The notes below the pieces were generated by a model. It had not been told where the DNA came from. It saw only the letters and a program-made list of their open reading frames with translations, and made no database searches. Shown here one piece after another: positions 45,816 through 56,824 of a stretch of 64,000 nt of DNA. The stretch's first letter is position 1. Every line of letters starts with the position of its first letter. The translations under genes and the position numbers were made by a program. Origin of the DNA: Monodelphis domestica (Eukaryota; Chordata; Mammalia; Didelphimorphia; Didelphidae); assembly GCF_027887165.1 (NCBI RefSeq), contig NC_077233.1, positions 227,378,872 to 227,442,871 on the forward strand, in the 5' to 3' direction.

Positions 45816-45924
45816 CTCTTCTAACTATAAGTTGCAAAGAAAGAAACTATTATTGGAGAGATTGTCTTTACCAGGAGTTCCCTATGCCAATGAAATCATA
45901 GGTCCAGGCCTTGTCTCTTCAAAT

Positions 45925-46268
45925 CAGCAATTCTTAACCTGAGTTCTGAATTTTTCAAATATATTTATAACTATATTTCATTATAATTGGTTTCCTTAAT
46001 AACCCTAATACATGTATATATTTTATATTTATAACCCTATATATTTGCAGATGAGGTTCCTTAGCTATAAAATAAGCTAGAAAAGGAAATGGAAAACCAC
46101 TCCAGTTATCTTTGCCAAGAAAACACATACAAATGGGGTCATAGTCTGACATGACTAAAACAATTGAACCACATTTTATTTTATGCACTTAAAAAAGACT
46201 ATTCTAAGAAGGAATTACTAGACCGCCAAAGGGATCCATGACACAAAAGGAAAGATTAAGGGCCCATA
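45925..46268. mobile_element. hAT-like DNA transposon with MAR1 fragment inside
   Basis: 'caattcttaacctgag' at the left, 'actatatttcattataattg' inside, and 'aagggatccatgacacaaaa' with 'aagattaagggccc' at the right match the family at 3717-4008. A partial plus-strand MAR1 occupies about 46050-46172. Confidence 0.7.
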
Positions 46269-46317
46269 CTTTATTGATGTCTACAAATTCAGAGAAGGTG
46301 GACTACAAACCAAGGAT

Positions 46318-46440
46318 CTATCTGTAGGATATATCTGTATATATATCTATATCTATATCTACGTCTATAGATATAGATATATATATACATATCTGTATAT
46401 CTGTATATTATATATCTGTATAGGAATATATCTGTAAAGG
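46318..46440. repeat. AT-rich palindromic repeat
   Basis: A 20-bp perfect inverted repeat (arms 46338-46357 and 46366-46385, 8-nt loop) within (TATC/TATA)n-type sequence. It could form a cruciform. Confidence 0.85.
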
Positions 46441-46701
46441 AAATAGCTTGATCAATGACAGAACAAGGAAGTAAAAGGTTAATTTAGGAGTTAATAGATA
46501 ATACAGATTAGATGGAAATTATATTATGTATAATTGAACAATATGAAAGAACACCAACATTTGGAATTGGTATAAAAATGGTGATGTCCTTTGGTTATCT
46601 GATGGTTGATAAATCTCAATATTATATTTTCTGTTTTTAAGTCATTCATTTTCTTTGGTATAAAACATGAAACCATGAGGTTTAAGATTTTATACTAACA
46701 A

Positions 46702-46902
46702 GGGGGCAGCTGGGTAGCTCAGTGGCTTGAGAGCCAGGCCTAGAGATGGGAGGTCCTAGGTTCAAATCTGACCTCAGAGACTTCCCAGCTGTGTGACCCT
46801 GGGCAAGTCATTTGACCCCCATTGCCGAGCCCTTACCACTTTTCTGCCTTGGAACCAATACACAGTATTGATTCCAAGACAAAAGGTAAGGGTTTAAAAA
46901 AA
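46702..46902 (+). mobile_element. SINE1-type SINE, full length, well preserved
   Basis: 'gggggcagctgggtagctca', 'ctgtgtgaccctgggcaagt', 'gacaaaaggtaagggtttaa', A-rich tail. 18-bp target duplications lie at 46684-46701 and 46903-46920 with two mismatches. Confidence 0.95.
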
Positions 46903-46984
46903 AAGAATTTATACTAATAAAAAATGTTTTAATCCAAAAACTGAAGATGAAGACCAAGAGTGATTTAAATTTCTCTTCTTCCAT

Positions 46985-47219
46985 AAGTTGTTGTTTAGCT
47001 GTTTTCAGGCATGACTCCTTTTGGGGTTTTCTTTGCAAAGATACTAGAGTGGTTGGCCATTTCTTTCTCCAGGTCATTTTACAGGTAAGGAAACTGAGGC
47101 AAATTGGTTTAAGCAACTTGCCCAGAGCCACACAACTAGTAAACATCTGAGGCTAAATTTGAATTCAGTCTTCCTGACTCCAGGCCCTGCACTCTAACAC
47201 TGTACCACCTAGCTCCCCT
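46985..47219 (-). mobile_element. MAR1-type SINE
   Basis: 'gttgttgtttagctgttttc', 'ggccatttctttctccaggt', 'aacttgcccagagccacaca', 'ctgtaccacctagctcccct'. Confidence 0.9.
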
Positions 47220-47249
47220 TCTTCAACAAGCTAGCCCTTCAAATATTCT

Positions 47250-47377
47250 TTTTTTTAAACCCTTACCTTCCAAGCCCAGGGTCATACAGCTGGGAAGTGT
47301 CTGAGGCTAGATTTGAACCCAGCACCTCCCATCTCTGGGCCTGACTCTCAATCCACTGAGCTATCCAACTGCCTCCC
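47250..47377 (-). mobile_element. SINE1-type SINE, internally deleted
   Basis: 'aaacccttaccttccaagcc' joins directly to 'cagggtcatacagctgggaa', omitting the middle. 15-bp exact target duplications lie at 47235-47249 and 47378-47392. Confidence 0.92.
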
Positions 47378-47392
47378 CCCTTCAAATATTCT

Positions 47393-48960
47393 AAGACAAC
47401 TATCATATCCCACAAAGTTTTAATTTCAGGTCAAATATCCCCAATTTCTTCCTAAATGATTCTTGTATATCATGATATGATTCCTTCAATCTCCTAAAGT
47501 TGGGCTACTAATTGGCACCTAAGACCAAGCATAAGAAATGATCTAACCAAGGAAGAATACATTACACTATATTGCCCACAATCAAAAAAGTATACCTTTT
47601 TCAATGCAGCCTAAAATTATGTTTGATTTTTTAGTTATGTTCCACTATTGGCTTATTTTGAACAGATAATCCTCCCCTAAATTCACTAATAGGTCCCCTG
47701 CCTCATATAGTTACAGTTGTTTTCCTACATTTTCCTCATTTGTAAGATTTAAATTAGGTTTTTACTCAATAAGAGAGTTATTAAAGTGGTCGCCATTTGT
47801 AAAATATTAGTCCCTAAGACAAAATGACTGTTAGCAGCTTTTATTTATAACAAGGTAGAGATAGTGAAAGTGGGAAATATAGGCAGGAGACAAAGCCTGG
47901 TCTAGTCTACTGGCCCTAAGTACTGCTCCGGTAAAGTCCAGCTTGGCCCCTGACAGGGGCTTCTCCAAGTCCCAATCTCCACCTGGATTTCCCAGTAGTC
48001 TTTAGCCAGATGTCTGGTGGTGTCAGAGTTCCACCAACGCAGAATGACTCCAAGGAAAAGCATGTCTCTTCAACTCTACTCACCAATGCAGAATCCAAGT
48101 CTCTCCAAAAGCCAAGGAAGGAAAGAGAGTCCAGACCATGTTGGTCTCTTCTTTTACACTCCTTTTTCCAAATCCTTCCTGTCTCTCCCCTTCTTTACAG
48201 GAATTAGTTGCAGTTTCCCAATTTGTCAAGCACTGCAATGTTTGTGGCCTTTGAGCATGTGAACTAGTAAGTGTCTTGTGAGCTCTCTTAGCTAATGGTT
48301 AGCTAGCTACTAAGTAGGGGTACTTTAAGTTCTTGATTGATTAACTCAAAATAGACACAGGAAGAGTTAATTCTATCTTCACACATTCTACATATATAAA
48401 ATTGATTATTTGAACCCAAATGTAAAATTTTACATTGATTGCTACTAAATTTCATCCTATTAAATTATCTATTGTTTCAGCACATCAAGATATTTTCAGA
48501 CTGAGTGTCTCATTCATGATATTATTTATCTCTCTCAACTTCATCTCATCTACTAATCTGATGAACATGAAATCTATGCTTTTCATCCAAGTCACTGAGA
48601 ACAAATATAAACAGTCCAAGACCAATGACAGATCCCTGAATCATCTTCACTTGGAGAACTCTCTCCAAGTAGAAGCAAACTATCAATTATTCTTTGGGTG
48701 TTTTCATTCAACAAATTCCTGAAACCTGAAACTGTACTGTGATCTAGCTATATGTTTCCATCTGATGCACAAGGGTAGCATAAGAGACATTTGTAACATA
48801 TTTTACTGTATGTTGTTCATCCAGGCCTGAAATCTTAAATCACTAAGGGCAGGTAGGGACTCAGTTACCATCTCCTCATTCGTCTTTGATATCAACTCCT
48901 TGTTAACTATTTTTGTTCTATTCTTCTCTATCCAAATATCATTCTCCTTAGAAGAGAAAT
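47393..48960 (-). mobile_element. CR1/L3-type LINE split by a solo LTR
   Basis: Reverse complement of the same RT region as at 34-35 kb: 'aatgcagcctaaaattatgt', 'gctactaaatttcatcctat', 'catctactaatctgatgaac', 'catccaagtcactgagaaca', 'gacagatccctgaatcatct'. The halves are 47393-47740 and 48384 to about 48960. Decayed; the 3' limit in this window is approximate. Confidence 0.8.
47741..48383 (-). mobile_element. Solo LTR, ERV1-like, 643 bp
   Basis: Begins TGTAAGAT and ends CTTCACA, flanked by CATT at 47737-47740 and 48384-48387. A reverse-strand AATAAA lies near 47840. Its end resembles that of 40167-40936. Fossil, no internal region. Confidence 0.82.
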
Positions 48961-49379
48961 CAGAAGAAAATGAGAATTGAATCATCTTATTCTCTCACTG
49001 CCATTCCTTTTCTGCATCCTGTCTACTCTAAGCAATCTACCACCTAACCCTACTTTAGGAGACATAGATCCATAGGAAATTCTTCAATACAACTCACCCT
49101 TTGCTATATTTGATTTCTCTCTTCCCTCCTGTATAGCTTTAAAGGAGCTCACTTTGTTGTCTTTTGCCAATTTCATTGAATTCTGGGCATTCCTTATACT
49201 ATTCTTAAAAGGATGATCTTCATTCCTAATTACCTGCCTTTGGTTATATCTTCTATCCCTTCTTTTTCTTTTTTAAATCTAAGAGGTTGGTGAGCATTTG
49301 GGAATCTTAATCAGTCTCTATACAATTCCTTTCTTCATTATAATTATTTTTGTGTCATGAGAATTTCATTCTTAAAAAT
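48961..49379. other. Unassigned sequence
   Basis: Possibly an ancient repeat ('cattgaattctgggcattcc'); I cannot assign it. Confidence 0.4.
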
Positions 49380-49390
49380 TTCCCATTTTT

Positions 49391-49800
49391 ATTTTTTTCC
49401 TTTTGAATAAGTTTATTTAGTTAATTTAGAACAGTATTCCTTGGTTACAATAATCACATTATTTCCCTCCCTCCCCTCCACCCACTCTTCCTGCAGCCAA
49501 CGTGCAATTTCATTGGGTAATACTTGTGTCCTTGATTAGAACCTATTTCCATGTTGTTGTTTACACTAGGATATTCATTTAGGATCTACATCCCCAACCA
49601 TATCACTTCCACCCATGTATTCGTGCAGTTGTTTTTCTTCTATGTTTTTACTACCACAGTGTTTCCTCTGAATGTGGATAGTGGTTTTTCTCATAGGTTC
49701 CTCCAAGTTGTTCAGGATCACTGCACTGCCACTAATGGAGAAGTCCGTTACATTCAATTGTACCACAGTGTATCAGTCTCTGTGTACAATGTTTTCCTGG
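49391..49800 (-). mobile_element. L1 LINE 3' end, reverse
   Basis: Reverse L1 3' UTR and ORF2 end: 'aagtttatttagttaattta', 'ggttcctccaagttgttcag', 'ccactaatggagaagtccgt', 'gtgtacaatgttttcctggt'. 11-bp copies of ttcccattttt lie at 49380-49390 and 49801-49811. Confidence 0.9.
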
Positions 49801-49811
49801 TTCCCATTTTT

Positions 49812-50187
49812 CTTGAACTAACTTTCCCTCCAGAATTTTAGAGCACTGGACTTTATCTATACTTCCTCTGTACATTTCAAAATCCACTCTCTGAAAACCT
49901 CTAAGTATGTGATTGACTGAGCCCTGCTATATTTTCCTCTGCCATAAAGATACCTACAAGGTTTCCATCAGCAAAGCCATAACTAGGAGTCTAGTTGTTC
50001 TTCGTTCTTCACTTAAACTGAGAACCACAAACCATACCAAGACAAGTAATATTCCCTCAGGGAAAATAGAGATCCCAGACACCACAAGGTGATTGTTGAG
50101 GAAGCTATCTACCCACTATCCCCACTGAATGAAAAGGGATGTTATGTAGCTTCCTCTTTCACTCATTTTTCATTCCTAGTAAGGTTA
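49812..50187. other. Unassigned sequence
   Basis: No recognised repeat or gene. Confidence 0.45.
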
Positions 50188-50440
50188 ACTAGGTGGTATA
50201 GTTTAAAAAAAAATTTTTTTAAGCACTGGGCTTACAATTGGGAAGACTCATCTTCATGAGTTCAAATCCAACCTCAGACACTTATGAGCTGTGTGACCTT
50301 GGGCAAATTACTTAACCTTGTTTGTCACAGTTTCCTCATTTGTAAAATGAGCTGAAGAAGGAAAAGGGAAACCACTCCAGTATCTTTGCCATGAATACCC
50401 CAAATGATGACACAGAGAATCAAACATGGCTGAACAACAA
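50188..50440 (+). mobile_element. MAR1-type SINE
   Basis: 'ttaactaggtggtatagttt', 'caaatccaacctcagacact', 'gagctgtgtgaccttgggca', 'cactccagtatctttgccat'. Confidence 0.85.
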
Positions 50441-50870
50441 AATTTCCTAACTAATTGCTCTTCATACTTAGAATCCAAGAAAAATTACAAGAGGAGGCAA
50501 TGATGTTGAGGACCTGCACAAGGGTGATAATAGTGTCAAGGGAAATAAGGTAGCATGTACAAGAGATTTTATGAAGGTAACAGCAAATAGAACTTGGAAA
50601 CATATTGGATGTGGGGGATTGAGAGAGAGTAAGAAGATGAGGATGACACCTACCGTGTGAACCTGGGTGAATGGGAGAGAATGGTGGTATTCTTTGCAAC
50701 TACCTAAGAGTTAGGTAAAGAGCAGGGTATGGGGGCAGAATGGAGGAGAAGAAAAGATGAGTTTGTGTCTCCAGGTCATCAGGTTCAAGATGTACAACAG
50801 GCAGTTGGAGATGCAAATCTGGAGTTTAGGAGAAAGGTCTGAACTAGATAAGTAAATCTAAGAATAATCA
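50441..50870. repeat. Ancient interspersed repeat
   Basis: 'caggttcaagatgtacaaca', 'ggcagttggagatgcaaatc', 'tggagtttaggagaaaggtc': a later segment of the unnamed ancient family of 20.3 kb. Confidence 0.55.
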
Positions 50871-51714
50871 GTACCTTAATAATAAATGAATCCAAATGGT
50901 AATAATAGCTAACAGGATTAGACCTGCCCTCAGGATTCATGATTCCAGGTATCTGCCATTTACACTGAAGATTTCAATTCTAAGGCATAGCTTTGGCCTT
51001 TGTCCAAGAAAAAAAAAAAAGACAAAATTTTTCCTCCAATAGAAACCTTTTCTTATTTCCCCTTTCACCATCTAGTGTGCAACACCCTCTAGACATAGTT
51101 CTGTACAACCTACTATCAGGAACTCCCACCACCACCACTATCCCTTCCTCCTTCCTAAAAGAAATATAGTTACTTTTCAGTGGTCCTTTAAATTTTCCAC
51201 CCTGGGGCAAATTTCCTTAGGGAAAAGCCCTTGTCTTTCTATCCTAGATATGTTCCTGTCCATCATCTCTACTTCTCCATCTAGGTTCTCCTCATTGATC
51301 AGAATAATGTCCAAATTGTAGTGTTGAGTCCTCTCATTTTTGAGGAAAGATATGGTCATTAAGTAAACAATATCAAATGCTTCAGAAAAGTCAGATGAGG
51401 AGGTCTAAAAAGTCATCAAATTGATGACCTTTGATGAAGCACTTTCCATATGAATGCAAGCAAAATTGCAAATGAACAAGCAGAGAATGGTTGGTGAGAA
51501 AATACAGACTACCTTTTCAAGGTATGAGCTACTTTTTCAAAAAATGAAACTCAGAAGGAAGGGTGGGAAATATTTACTTTTATTTATTTACTAGAGCCAA
51601 AATTCATAAATGTGTGAATTTTTTCTCATTTGTTTATTCATACATAAATCAAAATTTTTTAAAAGAATTCATAGAAATGAATTCATACATTTTTCAACAA
51701 TTAAAGCAAGACTG
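50871..51714. other. Unassigned sequence
   Basis: No firm assignment. 51360-51450 ('tcaaatgcttcagaaaagtc') resembles ancient-repeat text. Confidence 0.4.
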
Positions 51715-51935
51715 AATCATAAATGGGTTTCTGGATAAACCCAAGTTTGAAGCTTGCCACAAATACTTCTTAGCTGTATTACCCTGGGCAAGTCTCTTTA
51801 ACATCTTTCACTCTCAGTTTTTTCATATATTAAATGAGGATAATAATAGCATCTAAATCTTATTGTTGTTATTAGTATCAAATGAAACAGTGTATAAACC
51901 ATTTTGAAAATCTTTAAAATACTAACAAATATTTT
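51715..51935 (+). mobile_element. MIR SINE
   Basis: 'cttagctgtattaccctggg', 'ataataatagcatctaaatc', 'tattagtatcaaatgaaaca'. Confidence 0.7.
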
Positions 51936-51937
51936 GT

Positions 51938-52095
51938 TCTTCTTATTGTTTATTTAATCATGTCCAACTCTTCATGACCCCATGAACCATACATAGCCTG
52001 CCAGTTCCTTCTATCCTCCACTATCTCTCAATATCTGTCCAAGTTCATATTCATTTCTCATCATTATTATTATCTCATGAGTGTTCTATTTAATG
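51938..52095 (-). mobile_element. RTE (BovB-like) LINE 3' fragment
   Basis: 'atcatgtccaactcttcatg', 'accccatgaaccatacatag', 'ctatcctccactatctctca', 'tgtccaagttcatattcatt': the reverse of the RTE 3' end, as at 43.96 kb. Confidence 0.75.
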
Positions 52096-52099
52096 AAGT

Positions 52100-52922
52100 T
52101 TTACCTCATTCCAAATGGTTTTTCTCCAAAATAATGCATTATGATTTCTGATTTTTTAAAAGTCAAAGAGTCTTTCTCCATTTCCATATTTTAAAATGTA
52201 TTCATTTTTTCTCATATCAGCATTAATCAGTGGAAAGTGGCTTAGCTCATCCATTGAAATGGAACTGGACATATTGCCCTTAATGAAATTCCAAACTACA
52301 AGTGTATTTCATTATAAAATAGAATTTAGTCTACCTTCCAACTTAATTTCACCTGTTCAAAAAAGAAAGTTGTTTTCCATTTTCTAGAAAAGCTCTAAAA
52401 AAAAGAAATCAATTTCTCTACATCCTGCGATGATGCCCTCTTGTCTCTCCTGATCAAGAATGTGTTAGGAAATGTCTAACAACTGCCTTTAAATTTAATC
52501 TGCATTATTAACATCTTCACCACTTTTTATAGACAATTAACAAAATAATAGGCTAGCCTTGATTTATATTTGCCCCAATTCCAAGTTCTAAATAAATGCT
52601 CACCAGGAAAATTTAACAATCAGCTCTATAGAGCTGCTTCACCTCTGCTGCTCATAATCAAAAACAAGACATCCAAGATTCAGAGTAGCTCTCATTTCTT
52701 GAACTATAACACTGAATATTTGGATGTTCATTGTCCTGGTAATTATTAGGGAGAAAGAATCAAATTGGGTTTTTAGATGTGACAGTGAAGTCAGTTTGTG
52801 TCACCAATTTAATCAATGTCTTGAATAGGTCCTGTGCTCCCCACCCCCTCATTACTGTCAGAGAGAGGCAAAGGATGCTGGGGAAATATTACTCAGTTAA
52901 CAATGTTTATAGTCATTCTGAC

Positions 52923-52961
<39 letters not shown>

Positions 52962-54570
52962 AATGCTTTACTTCAAAGGGGGGAAATGATAAATAGATTA
53001 AATCCCAACATATTGTTGATTCACACTTCCTCTGGTCCTGAGTCCTCATATAATAGAGATTTTGAGCAGATTCTGTGCTCCTTCAGTTTCACAGCTAGAA
53101 TCAATTTGGCAAAGCCACACAAAGTGTGAGAAACTAATAAGCTTGGTTCAACTTTAAAGTAGTTTTTGCGTCATTGTGTCCATTTTTTCCAAGAAATTTC
53201 ACACCTTGACACAAATGATGGGCTATAGGAAAGAGAAACTTAATGTTAATTAACATTGCCAAGGACATGTGCAAATGTAGCTTCAATTCTAGGTAAATTT
53301 GATGAGTTCTGAAATAGAAATGAGTCCCACTTACTAGGAAAATGAAAGGAATACCTCCATGGAAAGTGAGCCTGTAATTTGATATATATAAGAATTTGAC
53401 AGGTGAATACAACCATGTTGAATGTTGACATTTCAAGGTTCAACAAAGGGAATGACAATCAGGTTAATGATTGCAAATCCTAATTTACCAAGAATTACAA
53501 TAATCTATCAAATGAGGTCATAACTTCCCACTATAGTACAATGTCCTAAAATCCCATTTCCACAACAATCCAACAAGAGGAGAGAAATTTCTGGGGTAAA
53601 GGGAGAGATAAATATTCAAACTCTCCTGTTTGATGTGAAATAATTCATATTCATCTGCATCTGATAAAATATGTAAGCAATTTAACGGGAACATTTTGTG
53701 CTTTAGCGATTCATTTAACCATTTCCTCCAGGGGGCAAATAGTATATTCTCATCCAGATGTGTGGGGAGTTCAATGAATAAATCTGCAAACATCAAGAAA
53801 AGAGTCTAAGCCCAAGAGTCTGACTTAAATCAATAAGATGAAGAAAGTTAGACTGAAGGGAGTTGCTTTGACCTTAAGCTTCCCTCCCAGTCATAACAAA
53901 ATAAAGGATCTGAGAAGGTGGCCTGCCACTGTGACCCATTACAAGAGTGAGATAGAAAATACTGGAGCAGAAAAGTGGAGGTCTGAGCACTTAAGCCTCT
54001 TTCATCAAAGAACTCCAATGGCTGTCAGAATGTTTAGTTTACTCAGAGCCTTTCTGTATTACATACACTATTCCCACTGCATCTGTCCCTCCGAAACAAG
54101 GCATTGAAAAAGCACCATCTTTCTCTACTTTATCATGCTTTGACTGAAAAGGGCCACACCAAAACACATTTTGGCCATTCCAAAGTATCTTTTGGTTTAC
54201 GGATGCTCAGTCACATTCCCTAGACATATCCCTGCCTACCACTGCATTGCTCATTATTCTAGCTTCAAACACTACAAAGGATGAAATGTTTATGCTTCAC
54301 ATGAGCAACTGGAATCCCAAAAAGTGCCTTACAAATAAAAGATGGGACTGAATACAAATGAGTCATACCTATTTCTTTCCCCCAATGTTATTCCACTTGC
54401 CTTGTGCTCTCGCTAATATGAGTAACTAAATATTTTTTAAGTATGTTTTAATGTACCATCCTCACTGGATACTGCAATTCAGTAGGAATATTTTCAGAGT
54501 GGGAAATTAGGCATCGTCTCCTATTAAGTTGTATGGGTTGTATTTCACATGTTTATGTAGAGCTTTAAGG
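52100..54570. other. Longest repeat-poor block
   Basis: Over about 2.4 kb I recognise no SINE, LINE or LTR, only a GT microsatellite. Short open frames show no protein similarity I can name. Absence of old repeats in such dense surroundings can mark constrained noncoding DNA, but this is inference. Confidence 0.5.
52927..52960. repeat. (GT)n microsatellite
   Basis: About 17 GT units. Confidence 0.95.
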
Positions 54571-54773
54571 TTTACAAATCCACTGTCAGGAGTTGGCAGG
54601 CACCATAGCTGTGAAAAATAATAATAATAATAGCCTATTTGAAATAGGGAAGCAAAGGAGAGGTTTTAAAAAGGATGTGCAGGCACAGGTGAAAGATGAG
54701 GGCAGAATTATAATAGAATTAGACATAAGGTGGGTGACTAGAGGTATAGGTCCTAAAACAAAAGGTCAAAAGG

Positions 54774-54962
54774 GCAGCTATGTAGCTCAGCTGCACTGAG
54801 AGCCAGACCTAGAAATGGAAGGTCCTGGGTTCAAATTTGGCCTCAGACACTTCCTAGATGTGTGACTCCAGGCAAATCACTACATTGCCATCACATAGCC
54901 CTTACTGCTCTTCTGCCTTGGAACCAATATTGATTCTAAGAATGAAAGTCTTTTATAAACAG
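54774..54962 (+). mobile_element. SINE1-type SINE
   Basis: 'gggcagctatgtagctcagc', 'gagccagacctagaaatgga', 'ttctgccttggaaccaatat', 'gattctaagaatgaaagtct'. Confidence 0.9.
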
Positions 54963-56041
54963 GCAAATTCCAGAGATTTCAGTGACTTGCAGATGGTACT
55001 AGAAGACCTGAGACTAATTTCCCATTCTTCTTCTACTATAACATGAATCCATTTTAATTCAAATTATTTTATGTAAATAAATGCTCAGGTTAGACCATTA
55101 TTATAAAGCCATAATATATGGCAGATTGAAGAAATAAATGAATGAATGGTGAAATGAATGAATATAAATAAATGAAATGATCTAGCTATTGTAGGCTCTA
55201 TTTATTGTGGGTTTGTTTGGGTTTTTTATTTTTAATTTAAAATAGTCGGTCTAAAAGGAGAAATTAAGAAGAAAGAAATAATATCTTACAGATTAAAAAA
55301 AAAAGAAATGGGAAAGATTACAAAAGAAGAGGTGGAGTTCTTTCCTCTCTCTCTCTCTCTTTCCCTCTCTCAGTCAGTACATGTTTTATGTAACTATCAT
55401 TTTATTACATTTGTAAATAATTCCAGGAAGAGGAACTAAAGTGAGTGGACTGGCAAACAAAAGAAAGATAGATAATAACACACTGTAATCAGAAATAAGA
55501 AAGAAAGAAACTAGCTGGAAACAAATTAATGGAAGAAAAGGTTGGAGAGGAATGTGAAAGGCAAAGAGATATAAGGAGCATAGTGGCAGGGAAATGAAGC
55601 CATCGAGGAAAACTGAGTAAGGGATTTTCAAAACAACCAACCAGGACACAGAAAAATTTACTATGAAAAAGTACTCTTCTGCTATATTACTTTATCCCCT
55701 TTATTGTTCATTCCAGGGGAAGGTTTCATGGTCAACAGCTTACAATTACTTTTTTTTTCCAAGGGAAATAAGATAATTCTTTACTTCCTTTGGTAACCTT
55801 GACTGTTTCAACTCATAGAGGTTTTTAACTTCTATGGCTTATGATTGTGACCACTTTTTAGAAAAAAAATCACATGAGACTGCTTTGTCTTCATTGCTAG
55901 GTAGCCCTCTAATGGTGCCCTAGTACCCTCAGATTTCAGTTATGACTTCAGTGGAGGAAAAAAAATATGGTATTTGATGTTAATGGAAAGCAACTTTTGA
56001 AAAACCACTCTACTTGTCCATTCTATATAATCAACAAAGGA
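54963..56041. other. Mostly unassigned sequence
   Basis: Contains GAAT/AAT-rich tracts at 55130-55180, a CT run at 55345-55372, and no recognised repeat or gene. Confidence 0.45.
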
Positions 56042-56245
56042 GGCAATCAGATGTTGTAGAGTGAACACTGCATTTAGAATCCAAAATTCTGAGGTTCTCA
56101 AGGTTCTCTCTTGATACTTAATACTTGTGTAACTATGAACAAGTCTCTTCCTCTTTGGAAACTTTGGTTTCTTCCACTGTAGAATAAAGGCATTTGACTA
56201 GCTAATATATAAAGTCCTTTCCAACTATAAATCTATGATTTTATA
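56042..56245 (+). mobile_element. THER-type SINE
   Basis: 'gaggcaatcagatgttgtag', 'gcatttgactagctaatata', 'ctttccaactataaatctat'. Confidence 0.7.
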
Positions 56246-56256
56246 ATACTATAAAC

Positions 56257-56448
56257 CAGTAGTGTCAAACTCAAATAGAAATGAGGCCACTAAACCATAC
56301 ATAAGTATCCTTGCTGGCTGCAGACTGACTTGGAAACCCATATATCAATATTATCTAGGTTCTGTTGCATTTTGTTTATTTGTTAGATATTTTTAAATTA
56401 TATTTTAGTTAGGGATTGCACTTGCAAGCTGAGTGTTTGATACTTTTG
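56257..56448. mobile_element. hAT-like MITE with 8-bp target duplication
   Basis: 192 bp with inverted ends: CAGTAGTGTCAAAC at the left, and the reverse complement of the right end CAAAAGTATCAAAC. Flanks are ctataaac (56249-56256) and ctataaaa (56449-56456), the 8-bp duplication of hAT elements. The interior 'aaatgaggccactaaaccat' matches a hAT family I recall but cannot name. No coding sequence. Confidence 0.82.
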
Positions 56449-56824
56449 CTATAAAATTACAGGGAGAAATCTTCCAAATTGATCTGGCTACAAAGAATTG
56501 TTATTTGCCCTTTTTCCCTTCTTCCACATTCCAAAATAATTCAACCCATAGAAAAGGTCTTTAATACAAGGACTTCACAAACACAATCACAAGATTCTCT
56601 CTCAGATTTGTAGAAAAGACTCAAAAGCTATTTGTTTCCTTGTGAACAAGGCACTCTATGAACCAATAATATAAAGTAACCCAAACAACCTTAACTTCCC
56701 ACAAGACTGGAAAGGGAACCATTGGTTAACTTAGAACTTTTAAATGTGGAAACATTTTTGTTTTAGAGGCTTTATAAATGAGATCAGTTAGGGGGAGGTC
56801 AAAGTTTAAAGAAAATGCAGTGAC

